Assembly: GCF_040529065.1 (NCBI RefSeq)
Contig: NZ_CP132343.1
Span: 248,001 to 312,000 of the forward strand
Reading direction: 5' to 3'
Source: Xanthomonas sacchari
GTDB taxonomy: Bacteria; Pseudomonadota; Gammaproteobacteria; Xanthomonadales; Xanthomonadaceae
Length of the DNA stretch: 64,000 nt
Below, in pieces: positions 10,401 through 15,769 of this stretch; position 1 is the first letter of the stretch; the number at the start of each line of letters is the position of its first letter. The translations under genes and the position numbers were made by a program. Below the pieces are notes generated by a model. The model was not told where the DNA came from, did no database searches, and was given only the letters and a program-made list of their open reading frames with translations.

Positions 10401-11651
10401 GACGGCAACGGCAACCAGGCCTGGAGCTATTGGCCGGATGGGGCGGTCAAGCAGATCACCACCACCAACAACGGTGTCGCCACCTACAACAGCTACGCCT
10501 ACAACAAGCGTCGCCTGTTGATCGCGGAGAGCCAGGGCCAGGCCGATGGCGAGACCTGGGCGCTGGGCTACGCCTACGATGCCAATGGCAATCTGGCCGC
10601 GCACCGCTATCCGTCGGGGCAGACGGTGGACTACGCGCCCAATGCACTGGGCCAACCGACCCAGGCGGGCAGCTATGCCACCGGCGTAAGCTACTACCCG
10701 AATGGCGCGATCAAGCAGTTCACCTACGGCAACGGCATCGTCCACACGCTGACGCAAAACAAGCGCCAGTTGCCGGACACCAGCCAGGATGCCTACGGCG
10801 GCACGGCGTTCCTCAGCGATGGGTATGACTACGATGCCAATGGCAACGTAGCGGCCATCAGCGACGGCGCCACCGGGCGCGGTGGTCGTGGCGACCGGAC
10901 CATGACCTATGACGGCCTGGACCGCTTGATCAGGGCCGAGTCGCCAATGTTCAGCGTCGCGACCTATAGCTACGACGTACTCGATAACCTGACCCACGTC
11001 GTCGCGCCGGGCCGCGATCACTATTACTGCTACGACGCCAATTGGCAGCTCACCAACGTCAAGACCGGCAGTTGCGGCGGCAGCACGGTGATCGGCATGA
11101 GCTACGACCCGCAGGGCAACCTCAGCAATAAGAACGGTCAGGCCTTCGTGTTCGATTACGGCAACCGCCTGCGCCAGGCCACCGGCAAGGAGACCTATCG
11201 CTACGACGGCAACGGCCGCCGCACGCTGGCGCTGCAGAGCGCCGGCAATATCGGCTCGCTGTACGATCAGTCAGGGGCACTGCGTTTCCAGAAGAACCAG
11301 CGCCAGTCCAAGTCCACCGACTACATCCTGTTGAGCGGCAGCCTCGTTGCCGAAGCCGACTGGCCGCTGGGCCAACTCGCTTCGGTCAAGGACTACGTCA
11401 ACTGGAACCCGGTCTCCGGCGCGACCCGCTACGTGGTGGAAGAGAGCGTGGATGGCGTGACCTGGACCTCTGTGTACGACGGCAGCCAGGGCAACTGGAC
11501 CTCGTTGGCCAGGCCGGCAGGGACCTATTCGTATCGCGTGACCGCGTGCACGGCGGACGGCAACTGCACCGCTGTTTCGAACGTGACGCATGACCAGCGG
11601 CCTGCGGTGGATATCGTGCCGTTGCTGTATCAGCTGCTTTTGAACGGTTGA
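7446..11651 (+). CDS. Secreted RHS/YD-repeat protein with C-terminal fibronectin-III-like domain
   Basis: A 1401-aa protein with an N-terminal signal peptide (about residues 8-28, ending ATAGADE), a pre-shell region, and then many YD/RHS repeats from about residue 265 to 1290. Examples are GYDAAGNLVWS, YAYDANGNLAAHRYPSG, YDPQGNLSNKNGQ and YRYDGNGRRT. Such repeats wind into a hollow shell that normally encloses a C-terminal toxin. This protein stops short of the hyperconserved terminal core. After LLSGSLVAEADWPLGQ it runs into an FN3-like domain (from about residue 1313: YVNWNPVSGATRYVVEES, TYSYRVTACTADGNCTAVSNV). The missing core appears instead in the two separate downstream genes at 12557 and 14079. 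The substrate or target is unknown. Secretion by Sec rather than type VI is suggested by the signal peptide. Confidence 0.85.
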   Translation: MDRFQTFFRLRAGLALLALGYAATAGADELRYDQKYVERIKQSQEIGRLSVDSFGEQVSLKNGSVVFNWTDIDIPGNSKLPVRLQRTHVVEDDGAGRGGKLDGFGVGGSFDVPYLMGVFGANGWQVSGNSPNSRCSQPAEPPSYTIPARDYWSGNNLHIPGAGDRQMLRDPSTQLPAPNNGASYPWITKDFWRFSCLASTKNGYPGEGFVALSPEGDKYYFDWVVSKTHPSISKRMGNYSASASMSRLAVFFLATRVEDRFGNWVTYTYNGDQLSRIDASDGRYIRVTGTSGANITAVESSIGNWTYSYGDKSLTVTQPDNAQSRYVQSGDMIITPTPALPLYENPPRCPAPEMSTGNFTYAVTLPSNATATYAFSVQRHFRHNIPKQCNSFMDAAGPSTSYQYLTIPNFSDNFTLVSKSISGPGLPSMQWSYTYGIGEGALAFAETCQRSNLPSTACRKSVQTEVRGPENDFKRYTFGAWYNLNEGLDLGVETGSYTSSSSGDTVNILSTSVNDYITSDEVANQPFPNFVGSGHGSNEDDVSIAGLRPLKRTTISQDGDTFQMAVNSFDVFARPTSVTRSSAFNTRTEATAYYDDYTRWVIGQVASVTKTAPGSSQEMSANAYDAATALPTRFSRFGKTIQTVAYNADGTVSKVTDGNGNATSLSGWKRGMPQGITYADGTSDTAVIDDRGLISSATDENGYATSYGYDAMGRLTSIAYPSGDTVAWASTGLAFEQVNATEFGLPAGHWRHTVSTGNARKVTYLDGLWRPVLTQEYDAANVGATQRFSRFTYDHQGHTLFASYPGTSDQLTTGTWTQYDALGRATAVSQDSELGVLTTKTEYLSASQMRVTNPRGNQTLSGYQVFDRPGYDAPVWFQHPEGATTEINRDIFGKPLSIRRHDANGTVSVTRSYVYDTYQQLCKTVEPETGATANGYDAAGNLVWSAAGLSLPSTTSCDADSAFASGRRVDRSYDVRNRIKALSFPDGNGNQAWSYWPDGAVKQITTTNNGVATYNSYAYNKRRLLIAESQGQADGETWALGYAYDANGNLAAHRYPSGQTVDYAPNALGQPTQAGSYATGVSYYPNGAIKQFTYGNGIVHTLTQNKRQLPDTSQDAYGGTAFLSDGYDYDANGNVAAISDGATGRGGRGDRTMTYDGLDRLIRAESPMFSVATYSYDVLDNLTHVVAPGRDHYYCYDANWQLTNVKTGSCGGSTVIGMSYDPQGNLSNKNGQAFVFDYGNRLRQATGKETYRYDGNGRRTLALQSAGNIGSLYDQSGALRFQKNQRQSKSTDYILLSGSLVAEADWPLGQLASVKDYVNWNPVSGATRYVVEESVDGVTWTSVYDGSQGNWTSLARPAGTYSYRVTACTADGNCTAVSNVTHDQRPAVDIVPLLYQLLLNG

Positions 11652-11716
11652 AGGTTCCGGTGTCGCAGGAACGGCATCTGCAACTCAATCCTTAATTTCT
11701 TAGAGGCGGAAATTTT

Positions 11717-12034
11717 ATGCGTTGGATCTTGATGTTGGGATGTGCGCTCTTTTCGATCGCTTATAGCGATTCGGCTAGTGCCTTGCAGATGATCACGGGC
11801 AAGGTGACGCAGATCGAGGCGACCTACATGCCTACCCAGATCCCCTTCCTCTTGAGCGAGGGAAACGCCACTTGCCCCGCCGGAAAGCCTGTTTATTGGG
11901 CAAAGGATCAGGAGAACAACAAGGCGATCTATGCGATGTTGATGTCGGCATTCGTCAGTGGGAAGCGTGTGACCTTAATCATGGACGACAACGATACGAC
12001 CTGTACCGGAAAGTTCATCTACATGGTTGAGTGA
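11717..12034 (+). CDS. Small secreted two-cysteine protein (paralogue of next gene)
   Basis: A 105-aa protein with a Sec signal peptide (residues 1-22, ending ASALQ). The mature chain of about 83 aa has two cysteines 43 residues apart, probably disulfide-bonded. The gene at 12100 encodes a protein with the same length class, the same Cys-to-Cys spacing and a similar C-terminal block (K-A-x2-A-x2-x-SAF versus KALLATFMTAL, then a charged strand and DxxC/KDC). I do not recognise a named family. It has its own ribosome site (GAGGCGG) and follows the RHS gene by 65 nt. It may be a periplasmic partner or immunity factor for the RHS protein, but this is inference from position only. Confidence 0.75.
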   Translation: MRWILMLGCALFSIAYSDSASALQMITGKVTQIEATYMPTQIPFLLSEGNATCPAGKPVYWAKDQENNKAIYAMLMSAFVSGKRVTLIMDDNDTTCTGKFIYMVE

Positions 12035-12099
12035 GTTTGTACGCACGTAAGCCCAATACTCGGAAAGCGTCATCCAGTACAAAGGAGAGAAGTCGAATT

Positions 12100-12411
12100 A
12101 TGAGAGCTACATGGAGCGTGCTGACAATTCTTGCTCTTTTGAGCTGGCAAGCATCGGCAAACGAATGGATGCAGAACGTCGAGGTCGTGCAACTGGGCAA
12201 CTATCAAGCCAATGCGAGCCACTTCATCTGGCTATCCTCGATACCTGCGGAGTGCAAAGCTGCTGAACCAGGAAATCCTGTTCTACAATTTCAGGAGGAT
12301 CAGCCAGGTGGGAAGGCATTACTTGCGACATTCATGACAGCGTTGATCAACAAACGAAAGATCGATGTGCAGACCAAGGACTGCGCCATCGTCGAGGTCT
12401 ACTTAAAGTAA
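12100..12411 (+). CDS. Small secreted two-cysteine protein, second paralogue
   Basis: A 103-aa protein with a signal peptide (MRATWSVLTILALLSWQASA, cleaved about residue 20). The ATG at 12100 is chosen because AAAGGAGAG lies just upstream (12081-12089). The 23 upstream in-frame codons lack any such site and would hide the signal peptide. The mature part has two cysteines 43 residues apart, exactly as in the 11717 protein, so the pair looks like a tandem duplication that has diverged. The function is unknown and the likely location is periplasm or secreted. Confidence 0.75.
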   Translation: MRATWSVLTILALLSWQASANEWMQNVEVVQLGNYQANASHFIWLSSIPAECKAAEPGNPVLQFQEDQPGGKALLATFMTALINKRKIDVQTKDCAIVEVYLK

Positions 12412-12556
12412 GCCTGCTCTGGCGAAGTCTGCATCGCAGATTTCGCCGGGTACGTTGCACATTAATGTTGCTAGGGGAAGCGTTGTCGATCCGACTTCCG
12501 AGAGGAAATTCGACTCTACATCGCGCATCTATGGTTCCAACTCGTAAGGACGAGTG

Positions 12557-13546
12557 ATGTCAAATTTCCGGGGAGTCCATTGGGCAATGTACCTGATGGC
12601 CGCAATCGCCCTGTCATTGCCCGCCGCATTCGTTGCGTCTGCGCAGACGGTTCGCTATATCCACACGGATGGCCTGGGGTCTGTTGTTTTAGTGACCAAC
12701 AGCGATCGAAATGCTGTCGAGCGTAGCGAGTATGAGCCTTATGGGAACCTATTGAATCGTCCTATAACGGATGGGCCTGGATATGTTGGGCATGTTGCGG
12801 ACGCTGCTACCGGTTTAGACTATATGCAACAGCGTTACTACGATCCTTCTATTGGACGATTTCTGAGTATTGATCCAGTCACCGCTAGTAGCGTGAGCGG
12901 TAGTAACTTTAATCGATACTGGTATGCCAACAGTAATCCATACAGGTTTACTGATCCGGACGGGCGACTTTCTCGGGGTAGTGGTTGGACTGATAGACAA
13001 TGGAAAGCCTTTGATCGCGCGCAGAAGCGCGCTGCTGGCAACCTGACTAAGGCGGCTAGTAAGCTAACAAAGGCCATTGCAGCCGGCGGAAAATCGCTTC
13101 AGAAAGCTGAGGGCGCCTTTGAGAAGAACTTCGGTGCAGGCACGGGTACACTTGAGAACATGACAAAGGTGGCTTCAGATATGGGAGCTATGGCCGACGC
13201 GCTAAGCAATACTGGCGAGGGGGCCATTCCGGCGAATGCCATGACAGGCACGGCGCTGGCTGCTGCATATCCGAGCGTCGGAGCAGACACGCTTGCAGGT
13301 GTACCAAAGTCTGGCTCGAAGCAAGTCCTTGTGAATATTAGTCATGCAAGTTTTGGGAATAATTTTATATTGTCGTGGGCCGCAGGCCACGAAACGGCAC
13401 ATGCTGTTCTCGGGTACGAAGACCAGAAGATAAATGGGATCTCCGCTTACAAGTTTGGCTCGCCTGAACAACGGCAGGTGTTCGATTCTTTACCTGGTGC
13501 TCAGCGACTGATAAATCCCGATCATCTCATGGATGAAGCTCAATGA
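12557..13546 (+). CDS. Mini-RHS protein with zinc-metallopeptidase-like toxin domain (cassette 1)
   Basis: A 329-aa protein with three parts. A 30-residue signal peptide ends in ASAQ. The terminal RHS core comes next (about 31-138: HTDGLGS, YEPYGNLLNR, DYMQQRYYDPSIGRFLS, FNRYWYANSNPYRFTDPDGR), including the DPDGR motif that usually precedes a polymorphic toxin tip. The last part is a variable C-terminal domain of about 190 aa. That domain holds AGHETAHAVLG, an HExxH zinc site at His278, Glu279 and His282, which suggests a peptidase of the gluzincin type. No YD-repeat shell is present. The ATG at 12557 follows AAGGACG; a GTG lies one codon upstream. The downstream gene overlaps by 4 nt. Rows sampled here are 37-47 percent GC, well below the flanks. 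Confidence 0.82.
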   Translation: MSNFRGVHWAMYLMAAIALSLPAAFVASAQTVRYIHTDGLGSVVLVTNSDRNAVERSEYEPYGNLLNRPITDGPGYVGHVADAATGLDYMQQRYYDPSIGRFLSIDPVTASSVSGSNFNRYWYANSNPYRFTDPDGRLSRGSGWTDRQWKAFDRAQKRAAGNLTKAASKLTKAIAAGGKSLQKAEGAFEKNFGAGTGTLENMTKVASDMGAMADALSNTGEGAIPANAMTGTALAAAYPSVGADTLAGVPKSGSKQVLVNISHASFGNNFILSWAAGHETAHAVLGYEDQKINGISAYKFGSPEQRQVFDSLPGAQRLINPDHLMDEAQ

Positions 13547-13983
13547 GGCGTCTCATTGCTTTATCTTTTGTAGTTGCCCTTACAGCTACCGCTTGCGCCG
13601 CAACTGCTCCAATTCGATGGGCACCTAGAGATGAGTTCTCGCTCACCATAGTCGACAATATTGCTCAGAAGCGTTTTGACCTTGCGTTGACCTCGTCTGC
13701 GAGTCACCCTCTTTGTATGCCGCGTGAGGCATGGCCTACGGCGGAGGCGGTCCCGGCTGGGTTTGACGGAGCCATTCTTGTGACTCCAGGAGGCAAAAAG
13801 AACCTGTTGCCGACTGGTAGTGCTTATTGCCCGGGTGGGTGCGGCGAAATTCGTGTGAACTCAGGCAAGACGCTATTGGGAGCTTTACCTTATTCCGCTT
13901 TCGGCAATATAGTGGATATTGCGGCAGAACCCATGCGAACCCTAATAATTGAAGCGCATCCTTACTATTGCAGATCAGGTTAG
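13543..13983 (+). CDS. Putative periplasmic immunity protein/inhibitor for cassette 1
   Basis: A 146-aa protein whose ATG overlaps the stop of the mini-RHS gene (ATGA), so the two are translationally coupled. It has an N-terminal export signal ending LTATAC. Cys18 could be a lipoprotein cysteine, although the lipobox lacks the usual Leu at -3. The mature part has four more Cys (PLC, AYCPGGC, YYC) and a beta-rich pattern (FDLALTSSASHPLCM). I know of no named family. Order, overlap and export signal are as expected for an immunity protein that blocks a peptidase in the periplasm. This is inference and nothing in the sequence proves inhibition. Confidence 0.7.
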   Translation: MRRLIALSFVVALTATACAATAPIRWAPRDEFSLTIVDNIAQKRFDLALTSSASHPLCMPREAWPTAEAVPAGFDGAILVTPGGKKNLLPTGSAYCPGGCGEIRVNSGKTLLGALPYSAFGNIVDIAAEPMRTLIIEAHPYYCRSG

Positions 13984-14078
13984 TGTGTCACCAGGTGCGA
14001 TTTGCTTGTTCAGAAAGAATAAAAGCAGCAGTAGATCAAGCATTTGGCTGTTTTATTGGCTAGCCGCAAGTGCGAGTG

Positions 14079-15065
14079 ATGTCAAATTTTCATTGGAGTC
14101 ATGCGACAATGCGTCTGATTGTGGTCGCCGCCGTTATATTGCTCGTTACGTTTGGCGCATCGGCGCAAACGGTCCATTACGTCCACACGGATGCGCTAGG
14201 TTCTGTTTCACTGATAACTGATAGAGATCGTAACATTTTCGAGCGTAGCGAGTATGAGCCCTACGGTGGCCTGCTGAATCGGCGCACTACCGATGGGCCG
14301 GGATATACAGGGCACGTTACTGACGCTGCGACCGGGTTAACTTACATGCAGCAGCGTTACTACGACACGCAGATAGGAAGATTTCTGTCGGGAGATCCAG
14401 CGACACCTTACAGTAACCCAGTTGGTGCTTTTAACCGGTACTGGTACGCCAATAACAATCCGTATAAATTTACTGATCCGGATGGTAGGGATGCTTTTCT
14501 TTTCACTGACAAAAATATACTTGTTGTACCTGTATACTTCACTGGATCAGCTGCCACGCCAGAAAATATTGCTGCTATCAAGAATAAATTTGATTCAGTC
14601 AAATCAAGTTTTGGAAACATGCGCCCAGTCCTTCAGGTTCTAAGTCGGCCAAACGGAGCGGGAACTAACACGATGGATCTATCGCCTGGCTATAATAAGG
14701 CCCTGTTTCCTAGCGCAGGCGAGGGGATCTACGGCGGTATTGGCGGCAACTTTGGGCATATTAATTCTTCATCGCCTGACTGGCATAATGCCGCGGTGCA
14801 TGACATTTATCATTTCGCGGGCGCTCCCGAGGGATATCGTGATGTGGGAGGAAATTTTGATGATCGAAAGTATGAATATCTAAAAGGCTATAACCAAAGC
14901 AATATCATGGCCGATCGGCGAGGTGATACGTTAACCGCAAGAGATGTTGACGGTATTTCGGCTAATGAATCCACCTTCAAGATGAATCTTAGTGGGTTTA
15001 AGGGTGTTTTTCGAGTCGAGGGACTCAATGACTCTAAGCGTCTCGAGAAGGAGCTATCTAAATGA
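14079..15065 (+). CDS. Mini-RHS protein with metallopeptidase-like toxin domain (cassette 2)
   Basis: A 328-aa protein with the same plan as the 12557 protein. A 30-residue signal peptide again starts MSNF and ends ASAQTV. The RHS core follows (HTDALGSVS, YEPYGGLLNR, YMQQRYYDTQIGRFLS, FNRYWYANNNPYKFTDPDGR), and then an unrelated C-terminal domain. That domain contains AAVHDIYHFAGAPEGYRD (His241, Asp242, His245) and, 30 residues later, SNIMADRRGDTL (about 274-285). This resembles a metzincin-type zinc helix plus Met-turn, but with Asp where the catalytic Glu normally sits. The ATG at 14079 is chosen because the first residues then match cassette 1. GTG codons at 14070 and 14076 are alternatives. 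Confidence 0.8.
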   Translation: MSNFHWSHATMRLIVVAAVILLVTFGASAQTVHYVHTDALGSVSLITDRDRNIFERSEYEPYGGLLNRRTTDGPGYTGHVTDAATGLTYMQQRYYDTQIGRFLSGDPATPYSNPVGAFNRYWYANNNPYKFTDPDGRDAFLFTDKNILVVPVYFTGSAATPENIAAIKNKFDSVKSSFGNMRPVLQVLSRPNGAGTNTMDLSPGYNKALFPSAGEGIYGGIGGNFGHINSSSPDWHNAAVHDIYHFAGAPEGYRDVGGNFDDRKYEYLKGYNQSNIMADRRGDTLTARDVDGISANESTFKMNLSGFKGVFRVEGLNDSKRLEKELSK

Positions 15066-15550
15066 ACATTACTCCCAATCGTAGAAAGTATCTTTCTGTC
15101 TTGGTGGTCGGACTGCTCCCAGGGGTTGCGTTAGCGTCTGTTGAAGCAGATAGATCATGTGAAGGAGATTTTTGTTGGTCAGTGACCAAACATCGTTCTG
15201 AGCATTTGAAGGACTACTACGTCTATGTTCAATCGCAAGCGATAAAGAATTTGGTGGTACGCTATCAAAGTGGCGCACAAATTAATGTTCTGATTCAAGA
15301 TGGGTCTTCCAGAAATTGTGCAGATAGCTTTATTAAAGTAAAAATTTCAACCTCCAGTTTGGCAATGGGCGAGGGTTGTCTTGTTACTAAGCAAGGGGGT
15401 AAAGGAGTTATTTTCAAATATCAAGTATCAGCAGCTAACGTTCCACGATTTTTGCACGCGGTCGCCCCTGTCGTTTGGCTATCCGGGTACTCTCGGAGCG
15501 GGGATTTTCTGCCTGCAGCTAGCGCTCTCATCGCATTGGATGGAAAGTAA
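15062..15550 (+). CDS. Putative periplasmic immunity protein/inhibitor for cassette 2
   Basis: A 162-aa protein with an ATGA overlap with the preceding mini-RHS gene. The signal peptide is about residues 9-27 (YLSVLVVGLLPGVALAS). The mature part has four cysteines (RSCEGDFCW, RNCADS, EGCLV), consistent with disulfides in the periplasm. It shows no visible sequence similarity to the candidate immunity protein of cassette 1, as expected when each immunity gene matches its own toxin. No family is recognised. The codon use is AT-rich like that of its toxin gene. Confidence 0.7.
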   Translation: MNITPNRRKYLSVLVVGLLPGVALASVEADRSCEGDFCWSVTKHRSEHLKDYYVYVQSQAIKNLVVRYQSGAQINVLIQDGSSRNCADSFIKVKISTSSLAMGEGCLVTKQGGKGVIFKYQVSAANVPRFLHAVAPVVWLSGYSRSGDFLPAASALIALDGK

Positions 15551-15617
15551 GGTTAGCCCTGCTTCGGTAACAGGGGCAGGTTATTCAATAGCAGGCATCT
15601 GTGTATAGGGTCGTAGG

Positions 15618-15646
15618 AAGCGAGCTGACCCTTGGCTCGTTTTTTT
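15618..15646 (+). terminator. Rho-independent terminator closing the RHS island
   Basis: An 8-bp stem (CGAGC/GCTCG extended by A-T and G-T pairs) with a 9-nt loop is followed by seven T. It lies 68 nt after the last island gene. Confidence 0.75.
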
Positions 15647-15769
15647 CAGGAGCATTCTGGATCTTTCCTAGTAAAGATCAAATCCATCGATGAATGGATC
15701 GGCGCCTTGGTTGCTGCCACCGCATCGGCCAGCTAAGGTCGCGGCTACGTTCTTTGCCTCGATTTCCAC

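Noticed and set aside
7173-11021. A 1282-codon open frame antisense to the RHS gene
   Set aside because: The repeat structure of the YD gene keeps stops out of the antisense frame. The product is Val/Gly/Arg-rich and has no signal or motif, while the plus strand has clear YD repeats and a signal peptide.
12551-13546. Reading the mini-RHS genes as frameshifted 3' ends of the long RHS gene
   Set aside because: Each has its own ribosome site, start codon and signal peptide. Two complete small genes lie between, and the long gene has its own FN3-like end, so simple frameshift debris does not explain the layout.
15629-15736. A 35-codon open stretch ending KSIDEWIGALVAATA-like text before the S46 peptidase gene
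   Set aside because: It reads somewhat protein-like, but it overlaps the terminator hairpin, starts right after an in-frame stop and has only a TTG as possible start. At most it is the tail of a lost gene.
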